Notes under the pieces: generated by a model
Told to the model about the DNA's origin: nothing
Database searches by the model: none
What the model saw: the letters and a program-made list of their open reading frames with translations, nothing else
Shown here: piece after piece, positions 22,100-33,103 of the stretch
Layout: each line of letters starts with the position of its first letter
Position numbering within the stretch: the first letter of the stretch is position 1
Made by a program: the position numbers and the translations under genes
DNA from: Agrostemma githago
Taxonomy: Eukaryota > Streptophyta > Magnoliopsida > Caryophyllales > Caryophyllaceae
DNA length: 64,000 nt
Reading direction: 5' to 3'
NCBI GenBank assembly: GCA_958450325.1
Contig: OY288253.1
Coordinates: 60,512,266 to 60,576,265 of the forward strand

Positions 22100-25000
22100 A
22101 ATAATAAGAAGGCGGGAAGACCCCGTAGTGCACCATCTGCTAGTGTGAGTGTGAATCAGGGTAACCGATTCCAGGGTCAGGGAAGAACACAGAGTTATGG
22201 TGGATCTGCATCTAACAACACTTATAAGAACCCAGCTCCGACTCAGGGCAACACTACCGCAGCTAGTAAGCCCGCAGGACAAGTGAATGGGGCACAGAGT
22301 ACTAAGAAGCCCACTGGGAAGCTCTATGTCATGAATAGAGAAGAAGCAGAAAATACAGACATCGTTTCGGGTAACTTTCTTGTGAATTCTATTTCAGCTC
22401 ATGTTCTGTTTGATTCTGGTGCGTCTCACTCCTTTATTTCAACTAAGTTTGTGGATAAAATGAATGTTGAACCTTGTGAAATTGTGGATTATAATTTTGC
22501 TATGCCATCTGGGGACTTAGTGAACTGTAAAAGAATTTTTAAGGATGTGTCTGTGTTTATTGGTGATCATGATTTTAAGGCAAACCTGATAGAATTTCCG
22601 TTACCTCACTTTGATGTGATTTTGGGGATGGATTGGCTCGGGTCTCACCGGGCTAATATTGATTGTGCACAGAGTAAAGTTTCTTTGAGGGGGCCTAAAA
22701 ATGTGAGGGTATCCTATAGGGGTCATGTAAAGGGTCCTAGAGTGAAACTTATTTCTGCTATGAAAGTGAAAAAGCATTTATCTAGGGGAGCTGAGTTGAT
22801 TTTGTGTCATGTAAAAGATTTGAGGGTGGAATATCCTGACTTGAGTGAAGTTCCAGTAGTGAGTGAGTTTGTTGATGTGTTTCCTGAGGAAATACCGGGA
22901 ATGCCTCCTGCTAGAGAAGTTGAGTTTAAAATCGACCTAGTGCCAGGAACAGGTCCAATTGCTAAATCACCATATCGAATGGCACCGTTAGAAATGCAAG
23001 AACTTAAGAAACAATTAGATGAATTGATGGAGAAAGGGTATATTAGGCCTAGTGTGTCGCCTTGGGGTGCCCCTGTTTTATTTGTGAAGAAGAAAGATGG
23101 AACTTTGAGGCTGTGTATTGATTATCGGGAATTGAACCAAGTTACTATCAAGAATAGGTATCCTTTACCTAGGATTGATGATTTGTTTGACCAGTTGAAG
23201 GGAGCTTCCGTTTTCTCTAAAATTGACTTGCGATCTGGGTACCATCAATTGAAGATAGCACCTGAGGATGTACCTAAGACTGCATTTTCCACTAGATATG
23301 GCCATTATGAGTTTACTGTGATGCCTTTTGGGTTGACTAATGCACCTGCTGTATTTATGGACTTGATGAACCGAACTTTTAGGACTTACTTGGATAAATT
23401 TGTTGTGGTGTTCATTGATGACATACTGATTTATTCGAGGAGTGAGGATGAGCATGAGGAACATTTACGCATTGTTCTGGGTATCTTGAGAGAAAAACAG
23501 TTGTATGCCAAATTTTCGAAATGTGAGTTCTGGTTGGATCAAGTAGCTTTTCTGGGGCATATTATATCTAAGGATGGGGTAGCAGTAGACCCTGCTAAGA
23601 TTAAAGCTGTTAAGGAGTGGCCTAGACCGAAATCTGTGACTGAAATTCGTAGCTTTTTGGGTTTAGCTGGTTACTATAGGAGATTTGTGAAGGATTTTTC
23701 TAAAATAGCTAGACCAATGACCACACTGATGAGGAAAGCAACAAAATTTCATTGGGATGAGGGATGTGAGGAGTCGTTTCAGATTTTGAAGAAGAAGTTG
23801 ACCACTGCTCCGGTGTTAGCTTTACCGGATGGGAATGAAGCTTATGAAGTCTATACTGATGCATCTAAGAATGGGTTAGGTTGTGTTCTTATGCAGAATA
23901 GGAGAGTGATTGCCTATGCCTCTAGGCAGTTGAAACCTTATGAAGAAAATTATCCCACTCATGATTTAGAATTAGCAGCCGTAGTCTTTGCCTTGAAGAT
24001 TTGGAGACATTATTTATTTGGTGTACCCTTTAAGGTTTTCTCTGATCACAAAAGCTTAAAATATATATTCACTCAAAAGGAGCTTAATATGAGACAGAGG
24101 AGGTGGTTAGAGTTGATTAAGGACTACGAGGTCGAGATCCAGTATCATGAAGGAAAGGCTAATGTGGTGGCCGATGCCTTAAGTAGAAAATCTCTTCATA
24201 CAATACAGTTAGTGATGACCCGTGATAAGCTGAGGGAAGAGTTTGTGAACTTTGCGATCCAAATGGCGAAGCCAGGAACCCCGTCTAATGTGTTGTCTGT
24301 TGAGAGTGATTTGATAGGGGAGATTAGAGAATTGCAGGTTGGTGATAAGTATTTGCAGGATAAGTTAGTGAATGAGCCTACTTTGTTCCGGCGCGACGAG
24401 AGTGGATTGATTAAGGTTCATGATAGAGTTTGTGTGCCTAACGACTGGGAGATAAAGAAAAGAATAATGACTGAGGCACATGCAACACCGTATTCTGTTC
24501 ACCCCGGGGGTGATAAAATGTATGCGGACTTGAAATTAACATTTTGGTGGTCCGGTATGAAGAAACATATTGCAGATTTTGTGTCTCGATGCTTGATATG
24601 TCAGAAGGTTAAGAGTGAACACAGGAGACCTCAAGGGAAGTTGCAACCTTTAGAAGTTCCCGAGTGGAAGTGGAGTTCAATCTCCATGGATTTTGTAGCT
24701 GGTTTGCCAAGGTCACAGAAAGGTAATAATATGATTTGGGTGATAATTGATAGGCTGACTAAGTGTGCACATTTTATTCCGATGAAAGATACCTGGAAGA
24801 AGAAGCAGCTTGCTGATGCTTATGTACATCATGTGGTAAGACTTCATGGAGTTCCTAAGGATATTGTGTCAGATAGGGATGCCAGATTTGTTTCAATATT
24901 TTGGGAGAAACTTCAGACAGCTTTGGGAACCAAACTTAATATGAGCACCGCATTTCACCCAGCTACCGATGGTCAGACTGAAAGAACAAATCAAATACTT

Positions 25001-25726
25001 GAGGACATGTTACGAGCTTGTATCTTACAATTTCAGGGAGGCTGGGAGGATAAGTTAGATCTGATCGAGTTCTCTTATAATAACAGTTATCAGGCTACAA
25101 TTCAGATGGCACCATTTGAGGCGTTGTACGGACGCAAATGTAGAAGTCCGATATGTTGGGGTGATATTAGTGAGCATGTGATTCTAGGGCCTGAGATGAT
25201 CACTGAAATGGTTGAGAGTGTCAGGATTATACAGGACAGGATGAAGGCAGCTCAAGACCGTCAGAAGAGCTATGCTGATAAGACTCGTAGGCACGTGGAA
25301 TTTGAGGTTGGTGACAAAGTTCTTTTGCGTGTCTCGCCTACTAAAGGAGTAATGCGGTTCGGTAAGAAGGGCAAATTGAGCCCGAAGTTTATTGGTCCAT
25401 ATGAAATTTTGGAGCGTATTGGCGAGGTGGCTTATCGACTCGATTTACCAGCTGATCTAGAACGAGTGCATAATGTATTCCATGTTTCCCAGCTAAGGAA
25501 ATACATTAGTGATTCGTCGCATGTGTTGGACCCGGAGACTATTGAACTTGATGAGACTATGACCTACGAGGAGACTCCTGTTCAGATTTTGGATAGTAAG
25601 GTGCGTAAAACCCGTAGAACTGAGACAAGAATGGTCAAAGTTTTGTGGAATAATAACAATGTGGAGGAGGCTACTTGGGAAGTTGAGTCAGCCATGAAAG
25701 AGAAATACCCTCATCTTTTTGCCTAA
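22100..25726 (+). CDS. Pol of the Tekay element: protease, RT, RNase H, integrase, chromodomain
   Basis: Same frame as gag and uninterrupted for 1208 codons; the first ATG is at 22145, and residue numbers here count from it. Protease: LFDSGASHSFIS, catalytic Asp at residue 90. RT: LCIDYRELNQVTIKNRYPLP, VFSKIDLRSGYHQ, FIDD (423-426). RNase H: YTDASKNGLG (Asp 572) and FSDHKSLKYIF. Integrase: an HHCC-like domain (HPGGDKM...CLICQKVK), then Asp 849 (SMDFVAG), Asp 910 (VSDRDARF) and Glu 946 (GQTERTNQ), a D,D-35-E spacing. A GPY/F module (LSPKFIGPYEIL) follows. The C-terminal 50 residues form a Tekay-type chromodomain (VQILDSKVRKTR, NNVEEATWEVE) thought to direct insertion to heterochromatin. It looks catalytically intact, limited only by the upstream UGA. 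Confidence 0.95.
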   Translation, partial: NNKKAGRPRSAPSASVSVNQGNRFQGQGRTQSYGGSASNNTYKNPAPTQGNTTAASKPAGQVNGAQSTKKPTGKLYVMNREEAENTDIVSGNFLVNSISAHVLFDSGASHSFISTKFVDKMNVEPCEIVDYNFAMPSGDLVNCKRIFKDVSVFIGDHDFKANLIEFPLPHFDVILGMDWLGSHRANIDCAQSKVSLRGPKNVRVSYRGHVKGPRVKLISAMKVKKHLSRGAELILCHVKDLRVEYPDLSEVPVVSEFVDVFPEEIPGMPPAREVEFKIDLVPGTGPIAKSPYRMAPLEMQELKKQLDELMEKGYIRPSVSPWGAPVLFVKKKDGTLRLCIDYRELNQVTIKNRYPLPRIDDLFDQLKGASVFSKIDLRSGYHQLKIAPEDVPKTAFSTRYGHYEFTVMPFGLTNAPAVFMDLMNRTFRTYLDKFVVVFIDDILIYSRSEDEHEEHLRIVLGILREKQLYAKFSKCEFWLDQVAFLGHIISKDGVAVDPAKIKAVKEWPRPKSVTEIRSFLGLAGYYRRFVKDFSKIARPMTTLMRKATKFHWDEGCEESFQILKKKLTTAPVLALPDGNEAYEVYTDASKNGLGCVLMQNRRVIAYASRQLKPYEENYPTHDLELAAVVFALKIWRHYLFGVPFKVFSDHKSLKYIFTQKELNMRQRRWLELIKDYEVEIQYHEGKANVVADALSRKSLHTIQLVMTRDKLREEFVNFAIQMAKPGTPSNVLSVESDLIGEIRELQVGDKYLQDKLVNEPTLFRRDESGLIKVHDRVCVPNDWEIKKRIMTEAHATPYSVHPGGDKMYADLKLTFWWSGMKKHIADFVSRCLICQKVKSEHRRPQGKLQPLEVPEWKWSSISMDFVAGLPRSQKGNNMIWVIIDRLTKCAHFIPMKDTWKKKQLADAYVHHVVRLHGVPKDIVSDRDARFVSIFWEKLQTALGTKLNMSTAFHPATDGQTERTNQILEDMLRACILQFQGGWEDKLDLIEFSYNNSYQATIQMAPFEALYGRKCRSPICWGDISEHVILGPEMITEMVESVRIIQDRMKAAQDRQKSYADKTRRHVEFEVGDKVLLRVSPTKGVMRFGKKGKLSPKFIGPYEILERIGEVAYRLDLPADLERVHNVFHVSQLRKYISDSSHVLDPETIELDETMTYEETPVQILDSKVRKTRRTETRMVKVLWNNNNVEEATWEVESAMKEKYPHLFA

Positions 25727-26388
25727 GGTAAATTTTCATGCTTCGTGGACGAAGCTTTATTTTAAGGGGGGTAGAAATTATGCATGACTACTTTATTTAC
25801 TACTTTATTTTTTTTGTGTTGGATTAACTTTGTTGTGTGGTTTTATGTTATGATTGCTTGTTGGTTACAAATATGAATCTATTGGTTATTATTGGTTATT
25901 GTTGAATATTGGTTTTTCGTTAATTTTTGAAATACGTGTTTATTTATATTGGTGGTTTACTTGTCAAATTTCAAAACTTTGAAAATACTTAATCATTATT
26001 TACCCGGCATGCTCTTAGCTTTCTAAGTGACACTTTTGAGGATTGTGAGTATTTTGTGGATTCGACTCTAGCGTTATTTCGTGGAATTTGTTCTTATGTT
26101 ATGGAATTAGGTGGTGGTGAAGTTGTAATACTTTCAATTTGAGGAATTAGGTGCTTTGGATTTTTGGGGATATGGAGATGTGAGTGATTTTAAAGGTTAC
26201 ACGCTTGTATTGGCGGATTTTGGAAGTATATAGAGTAAATGGTTTATTTTGGATATATATGAGGAACTTTGACGAATTTGGATATATGGAGTGAATGGTC
26301 ATTTTGGGACACTTATAGTAAGGTGAGACCTTATTTTGAGGACGAGTTTAAACTTCGAGGACGAAGTTTTGTTTTAAGGAGGGAAGTC
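25727..26388 (+). other. 3' UTR and polypurine tract of the Tekay element
   Basis: Starts with CTTCGTGGACGAAGC, then TTTTAAGGGGGG, a near copy of the hairpin and purine tract that sits directly before the 3' LTR (CTTCGAGGACGAAG, then TTTTAAGGAGGGAAGTC ending at 26388). The region is therefore bounded by two PPT-like sequences. The 26376-26388 copy abuts the LTR and is the functional PPT. No ORF. Confidence 0.85.
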
Positions 26389-28529
26389 TGTAACACCCCG
26401 TTATTTTTCCGAGTCAATTATAAAACGTTACTTTTCTAAATTATTTAAAACGGTTTGTTAAGTTGGGAAAAATATTTTCCGATGTGAAACATTCTTTTTA
26501 TGAACCGTCTTTGTACCGGGTTGAGATTTGGGTCAGATACAATAAACAAAACAAAAAAAAAAAAAAAGGGAAACTATTAATTTTTATAAACCCCACGCCC
26601 CTTTCTCATTCACCCACCTTATTCTTCTTTCTTTCTTGCTTTTACTCTGCCGCATACCTCCCTTCCTCTGTTTTCTTTTAATCACACGATCGTTGTCGGG
26701 AAATTGGTTCTTTATCTTCGCTTACACCAACACAGTTTTACATTCTTCTTCATCAAATTGTAAGTCCCGACTTATTTATTTATTTGTTTTTATTATTGTA
26801 GAAAAATCAATTCTTTTCCTTTTAATATATAAACCGAGTCTTGTAAGTGATTTTTTTATAAGTTACTGATTTTATGGGGATTGTTTGAATAATACTTGGG
26901 AGTGAGTTTATTTTTCCTTAATTATCGAATTGTGAAGGAAAGAATGAGCGTATATGTTGATATTTGGGTTTCTATATATGACGGATTTTTGCGGAATTAC
27001 CTATTACGAGGGTTGGCAATGTCTTCGTTATTATTGGTTTGATTTGTCTATAGTTCGTAACTCAATATACATGGTAGATAGTTGGACTATTTGATGGAGG
27101 ATGATGGTGTTCGGGTTATACAAAAGAAATAAAGAAGATGATGATGATGTAGTGATGACGCAGTGATGATGTAGCTACATAAATTAGAGTTGAGTACGGT
27201 TGATTTTGGTGTATTGTTTCTCATTGTGTTAGAGTTGATTTCTCCATCACCGGGGTCTAAGTTATCTAAAGAAGTATCCGATTTTTGGTCACGTAATTTA
27301 AATCGAGTGATATTTTACATTATCGAGGGAGTAATAGTTAGTGTCTTGAGGTTGAGTGGTTTCGGTAGTATAGATGGGTATTATATAGGTTGGACCGTTT
27401 TAATGTTAATTAGTTATTGAATTATATTTATATTATTATTTGTAGCTTGTGGGTTCGAGGAGATTCAGTTCTTGGACTAATAATAGCTGAGTTGGTCCGT
27501 CTTGAGAGGTAAGGACGTTTTACCCTTTCACTTTTAAGTAAAGAGCATGTTCGGATTAAAATATATTTTTATAACGGTTTCGTAAATTATTTTGTCGATC
27601 GTAAATATTTTTATAATACTCGAAATGTTTGAATATTGAACCTTGTGACACTACTTACATATTGGTACTATTTTGGTAATTTTGAGTAACCTATAACAGA
27701 CTCTGGGAGTTCTGTTGGTCTAGACGGTTTTAAGGTGCGTCTAAGACGTCCCTGGGACTTTGTCCCGAAACTATTTTTGAGTGAGGATTGTCCGGCCCTC
27801 ACTCGCTAGGGAGTTAGACTTTCTCCTTTGGCAGTTTCATCCTACTGACTGTCCAAATGTGAGAGGTGTGCACTATTATGAGTCTAGCTAAGCACAGGTG
27901 GTTACCTCTAGACCGTGCAAGGGTAGGACCTTGGCACACAGGTTGCGAAAATATATATATTTTGGTTGATTTGGTTTTGACTACTCTTTTATGGTATTTT
28001 GGTGTTTAAATGGTAACTTTAACTCTGATTTCAGTTTACTATAAATTATTATTATTATTATTGTTGTTGTTGTTATTATTATTATTTCACGATTTATTTT
28101 ATTATTATATTTTTACTCAGCTTTGCTGACGTCCTTCTGTTTTGGGTCGTTCCCCCGCTGGAACCTGTACCTATTTGTGTTTTTGGGTACAGCTGATAGG
28201 TACACTTGATTGCTGCATGGGTGCATTCTGGTATCGGGTTATGCTGAGCGAGAAGGATTTTTATAATTTAACTTTGGCTACAAACTAGTTACACTATTAT
28301 TGGATTTGTCGGGTTGCTACTGTTTTAAACCGTTTTGGATTTTGTAAGACTTAAGACTTCCGCTGCAACGTTCTCAATTTAATTAGCTATCAAATTTCTA
28401 TTTTTATTTATTTATTTATTATTTATCGTTTTCCTTGCACTTGGCTCGGTAAGCTAAGTGTGGAGTAACAGCTTTGAGTTTTCTGTTTTCGGTTTGTTAT
28501 TTTGGTTGAGAAAATTTAGGGCTGTTACA
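26389..28529 (+). repeat. 3' LTR of the Tekay element
   Basis: 2141 bp, near-identical to the 5' LTR: an A15 instead of A14 homopolymer and (TTA)5(TTG)4(TTA)4 instead of (TTA)6(TTG)3(TTA)4. Ends TGTTACA. Confidence 0.95.
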
Positions 28530-28592
28530 GTCCAAGTGCAATCCAATTAAGATCTAAACCCGATTTGGATCCGATTGTTTCCTACCGGAACA
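28530..28592 (+). repeat. TSD right copy and right part of the split Tat-like LTR
   Basis: GTCCA (28530-28534) repeats the left target site. The following sequence, ending CCTACCGGAACA, completes the LTR interrupted by the Tekay element. Confidence 0.6.
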
Positions 28593-29076
28593 CTATTTTA
28601 GTAACTTCTCTAATATCTTCCATTTTCCTTTTTAGTATATTTTTTGTGGTTCTTATTATTTGTGACTCTACTTTCTTTTCTCACTTTCATTTTCTTTCAC
28701 ATATTTAACCCTTCTTAATTTTCTTCCCAAAATCATTGTGGAAGATATAAAAGAAATGGAGCGAGTAACATTTTTTCGATATAATTAACTAATAATTAGC
28801 ATGCTAAACGCAAGAACTTTCATCATTTGATCATCATGAATCACTCTGGATCAAGTTAGCTACAAGTTTGGTGGTTTAGAATTGGGTCATCTTGGGTCAG
28901 GTCAACATTGAGTCAATCAAAGTCTGGATCGGGTCGGGTTAATATGGTCGGGTTTTAACTTTGAAGTCTCATCCGATCAAGTAATTTTGACTTTTGGTTC
29001 TCGGATCAACATATCGAATCGGATAAGGACGTAAGGTTTACCCGGTCTACAACTCAAAAAAAATGAGAGAAAGGGG
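28593..29076. other. AT-rich intergenic sequence
   Basis: No gene. Clusters of GGGTCGGGTT/GGATCGGGT at 28905-28990 look like low-complexity remains of an older repeat. Confidence 0.5.
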
Positions 29077-29286
29077 AAAATTTTGACAGTAAGTCTGGCT
29101 TGTGACGGATCTATCCGTCACATTGGTATAACAGGTCAAATAATGATCGTTTAGACAAATAAGTACAAACCATAGGTACCACCATGTGCTTTGCTTTTAT
29201 CTTTTTTCCTTCTAAATGAACATTATTTGACTCGTCACATTAAAATGATGGATATGACCGTCGCAAACAAGAATTTGTGAAATTTT
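29077..29286. mobile_element. Fold-back MITE, imperfect
   Basis: The left end (AAATTTTGACAGTAAGTCTG, then TGTGACGG, then GGTCAAATAATG) pairs imperfectly with the right end (CATTATTTGACTCGTCACAT, then CGTCGCAAACAAGAATTTGT). Similar A/T-rich bases flank both ends, but no clean duplication is seen. Superfamily uncertain. Confidence 0.5.
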
Positions 29287-29334
29287 AAACACCTCAAATC
29301 GAAATACTACTCGTACGAGCACTATGAGTAGTGT

Positions 29335-29876
29335 TTTTTTTCTTAATGAACTTTTACTCAATTCTAACGACACTTTACTAATTTACCCTTATCATTTAAC
29401 CCAAAATAATTGATTTTCTCTCTATACAAAAACCCTCAAATTCACCCACTCCATCAACCTTAAACCCCAACAACCTTAAACCCTAATTTATGTAATTAAA
29501 TGTACTCCGTAACTCTTAAATTGCCATATTTACTGATTGGGACAGTGAGGCAAAGTAACCAAGATCTTCTTCTGCTCCATAATTTAATTCATCTTTACTG
29601 TTAGCATTGTTTATTAGTTTCATAATCTCATTAGTCCATAAATTTAAAACTCTATCAATTGAATCTTTTAGTGACTAGTATAATTGAATCGGTCATTCGC
29701 AATAAATGATTACGTAAATAAGTAAATCAATATAGGTCATCAATAATCGAATTCGGAAGTGTTCGGTAGAATCAGGTTAGATTGAATTAGGAAGAATGAG
29801 AAAAGAGAATAAAAGGTATAAAGGGTAAAATTGGAAGAATTATTAAAAATTCGTTAAATGGATTGTTAGGAAAAAG
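29335..29876. mobile_element. MITE-like element, same TIR family as 43641-44361
   Basis: The left end (TTTTTCTTAATGAACTTTTA, then CTCAATTCTAACGACA) is inverted and degenerate at the right end (TCGTTAAATGGATTGTTAGG, then AAAAA). The left end closely matches the TIR of the element in the EI24 intron. No coding capacity. Confidence 0.5.
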
Positions 29877-30291
29877 CAGGGTATTGAATCTCGGCCGAGA
29901 TGTCTCGTATCGGCCGATATTTTTCGGTCTCGGTGGCTGTCGAGACGCGAAACAACGATATATATCGTCCCTTTTTTTTATAGGAAGAAATCGGCCGAGT
30001 CAACCGAGTTATCTCGTGAATCGGTCAACTCGGTCCGAGATGACCGACAAGACACCAAGATTGAAATCCACCCAAAAAAATTGTTGAAAAAGCAATAATA
30101 TAAAATGAGATGAACATATACTCACCTTCAAATTTAAAATTTCAGATCTTACGAGTAATATTTTTTGAAGAATAGGGTATCTTAATTATTGAGTAAGAAT
30201 GAAGGAGATGGAAACTCTCTAACTTACTTTTTTTTTATTTGGGTATGGAGATGAGTAGTTAACTGACTAATGAGAGAAACTCTTATATTAT
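29877..30291. other. Intergenic sequence with CGGCCGA motifs
   Basis: 29885-30060 repeats CTCGGCCGAGA/CGGCCGATA-type palindromic words. No gene. Ends at the left LTR of the Tat element. Confidence 0.5.
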
Positions 30292-30842
30292 TGTAACCAC
30301 AAATTTTGTATCGCAGCTAACTGAAATACAAAACAAGGAAACAAATAAATTTTATTAATTATTTATCAAAAGTTTGTGTACAATCTCTAATGTATCCTCT
30401 GATTCTAACGCCGTTTAGGGAACACGTGTACGCGGTACACGTGAGGGACGCGTGCGTAGCAGACTCGTATTGCCTTGCGCGCGTTGTCATTTGATATTCT
30501 CGAGAGGGTCGCTTGGACTTGAATCTCCCTTAAATGTTTGAATTTGTCTTGGATCTTCTGACGGCTTGCGATGGATTTGATGGAGAGCTTGTTGCGACTT
30601 CTGGTCTTTTTCTCTCTGGAATTTTGTAGTCACAAGCCCATTTATGGGCTTATGGGTGACATTGGCCCAATTTATCTTCTTTTCGGGTTTAATGATCCAA
30701 ATAAGCTAATTTGTAATCTGGATCGACCCATATTTTATTTACTCGGGACAAAATAACTAAATTGAGCTAAAATTTTGTATTAACTCAAAATAATTAATTA
30801 ATTTAATTTATTTGACACTTTAATAAATTTTTAGTGCCTACA
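30292..30842 (-). repeat. 3' LTR of the Tat element
   Basis: On the - strand TGTAGGCACTAAAAATTT...GTGGTTACA, 551 bp. Matches 39072-39691 apart from scattered changes and the absence of about 79 bp (equivalent to 39401-39479) that include the TATA box in the other copy. Confidence 0.85.
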
Positions 30843-30857
30843 AATTGCCCCCTCGGG
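30843..30857 (-). other. Polypurine tract of the Tat element
   Basis: On the - strand CCCGAGGGGGCAATT immediately before the LTR start TGTAGG. Confidence 0.75.
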
Positions 30858-32370
30858 ACCTTGTCACATGAACCGTCCGGGTGTTTTGGAGTGGCGAGGT
30901 CTCGAACATTTTTTTGTTTGACTTTGACTTGACAGTCGATGAGCACTGAACTTATCGTATAGGCAACTCCCTTTTTTTTACCGTCACCCTGTCATTACCT
31001 GACTTGACGGATGACCCGGGGGTCCCGTGAATTTGTTTTGACTTGGAAGTCTGTGAGCCCCGAACTCGTCGTTCGGGTGACCCCTTTTTTTTTCTGATGT
31101 CACCCCGTCGTTTTTTTTTTCCGACTTAACAGATGATCCGATACCGTTATGGACTTAGCTTGACTTTGAGTCATGCAATAAACCCACCGTCATCTTATAA
31201 TATGGTACGAAGGTAGGAAATCAAAACTTTACTAATTTGATCTCAATGATTTTGAACCACATGACAACAAGGAGTCTCCACTCGATTCCGTAGGAATTTC
31301 CTATATTCCGTAGGAATTTAAAAATCCCTTAGATTTTCCTTAATTCTCCACCTTTGGTAGGGTTAGGAAACAACTAAAGCTTATATAAACAAAATCAAAG
31401 TTGCCTCATATCAATAAACTTGACGGGTCTTCACTAGCATAAACGTTTTTTTTCATACTAGGTATTGAACCCGATCGAGAAGTCAACAGGAGCAACTAAC
31501 TACGCAACCTTCTTCTTCCGCCTTCTTAGGTATGTGTTCAAGCCTCCTTCAACTTTCATGTCTGCCTCGTTTTTTTCTTGTTGTCCTGTCCAATTTGCTT
31601 GGATTATCATTGTTACGTCAGACAAGTGGCCTCCTTAACTACTCAATTTCATCCTTCTTTCTTTACATTGAGAGTCATGAAATATTTTGATAATTTCCTT
31701 TTTCTCTCTTATGTCTTTACTTAGTTATTTGCTTCATCGAACGATATCAAAAACAAATCTAGTACGAACATGACAACGTGATACCCTTTTCATTATAGCT
31801 CCATCACAAATTAATTGAACTTTGCTCTAAACTTTTCGTTGTCTTAACTGTGAAACCGCCATTCTTTATTGTTGGATTGAAGACCATCGTCATTGCCTTC
31901 GTTGAGTTTGACATCTTCTTTTATTTGTGTGCAGAGTGATTCACGAGTGATTCAAAGTAGTATTTTCCTCCTGTATGCTTCCTCCTGTATACTTCCTCCT
32001 TTTCTTTTCTTTTTTCCTTTTTCTCTTTTTTTTGTTTTTGTTTTAATAAACATGAAGGAATCCATTTGAATTAGGACTAACGTATATTCATCGATCCTTG
32101 CAGTCTTTTGTTGTGTGACTGACTCTTGCTTGCTACGTCTCAAACGATCGCGTTTGATAATTAAGGTAGTATTTTAAAATTGTACTACATTCTTTCCGTA
32201 CCTCGAATTTTATAATTATATGCATATGCCCGTCCATAGATCTGTTTGTGTAGGTAGCATGACATATTTGGGTCAAACTTGTTGGTCTTCGTCTGTCGAT
32301 TCTTGAAGATTTTATTATTATTCCATTGACTCTTTCGGAAGAAACCTAGCCCGATTATTTTTCGTCTTCA
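30858..32370 (-). other. Tat 3' UTR with a two-copy repeat
   Basis: No coding sequence on the element strand. 30915-31020 and 31036-31143 are two diverged copies of a roughly 110-bp unit (TTGACTTGACAGTCGATGAG and TTGACTTGGAAGTCTGTGAG). The rest is AT-rich and unremarkable. Confidence 0.55.
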
Positions 32371-32985
32371 GCCGAGTTGTTATGAGGTGAACCCGTTTGG
32401 GTCATCACGACGCTCGCATGAAGGAGAAGCGCCCGAATTGTCATGAGGTGAACCCGTTTGGGTCATCACGACGCTCGCTTGGAGGAGAAGCACCCGAGTT
32501 GTCACGAGATGAACCCGTTCGGGTCATCACGACACTCGCATGGAGGAGAAGCACCCGAGTTGTCACGAGGTGAACCCGTTTGGGTCATCACGACGCTCGC
32601 ATGGAGGAGAAGCGCCTGAGTTGTTACGAGGTGAACCCGTTCGGGTCATCACGACGCTCACATGAAGGAGAAGCGCCCGAGTTGTCATGAGGTGAACCCG
32701 TTTGGGTCATCACGACGCTCGCTTGGAGGAGAAGCACCCGAGTTATCACGAGGTGAACCCGTTCGGGTCATCACGACACTCGCATGGAGGAGAAGCAGCC
32801 GAGTTGTCACGAGGTGAACCCGTTTGGGTCATCACGACGCTCGCATGGAGGAGAAGCGCCCGAGTTGTTACGAGGTGAACCCGTTCGGGTCATCACGACG
32901 CTCGCATGGAGGATAAGTGCTCGAGTTGTTACGAGGTGAATCCGTTCGGGTCATCACGACGCTCGCATGGAGGAGAAGCGTCCAA
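32371..32985. repeat. 61-bp minisatellite, about 10 units
   Basis: The word GTCATCACGA recurs at exact 61-bp steps: 32401, 32462, 32523, 32584, 32645, 32706, 32767, 32828, 32889, 32950. Each unit carries an ACCCGTTCGGGT inverted repeat inside a longer imperfect dyad. Units differ by a few substitutions, often at alternating positions (TTTGGGT/TTCGGGT), hinting at a higher-order pair. Lies in the Tat 3' UTR. Confidence 0.97.
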
Positions 32986-33103
32986 TGATTCTCCTCTTTA
33001 TTTGAAGCATGCTAACGATCGCTTTGCTTGACCTTACTTATCTCAGGTGTACCTTCTGACCATTTCTTGACCTCTTCGTATTTGTCCTTTTTGCAGGATT
33101 ATC
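32986..33103 (+). other. Leader of the antisense ORF with a possible intron
   Basis: CTCAG/GTGTAC at about 33048 and CTTTTTGCAG/G at 33097 look like a short intron just before the ATG on the + strand. Confidence 0.4.

Larger units (their letters stand above)
18622..28529 (+). mobile_element. Full-length Tekay-type chromovirus (Ty3/gypsy)
   Basis: A complete 9.9-kb LTR retrotransposon: 5' LTR, iMet-type PBS, gag, pol (protease, RT, RNase H, integrase, chromodomain), a 3' UTR with PPT, 3' LTR, and a 5-bp TSD. The two LTRs differ, as far as I can see by eye, by one A in a homopolymer and one unit change in a TTA/TTG microsatellite over 2.14 kb, so the insertion is very recent. The only coding lesion found is a TGA at 22097. 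It landed inside a Tat-like LTR, separating its two parts. Confidence 0.95.

Noticed and set aside
32371..32985. Regular direct repeats resembling a CRISPR array
   Set aside because: There are no unique spacers; the whole 61-bp unit is repeated, and the DNA is a plant retrotransposon 3' UTR.
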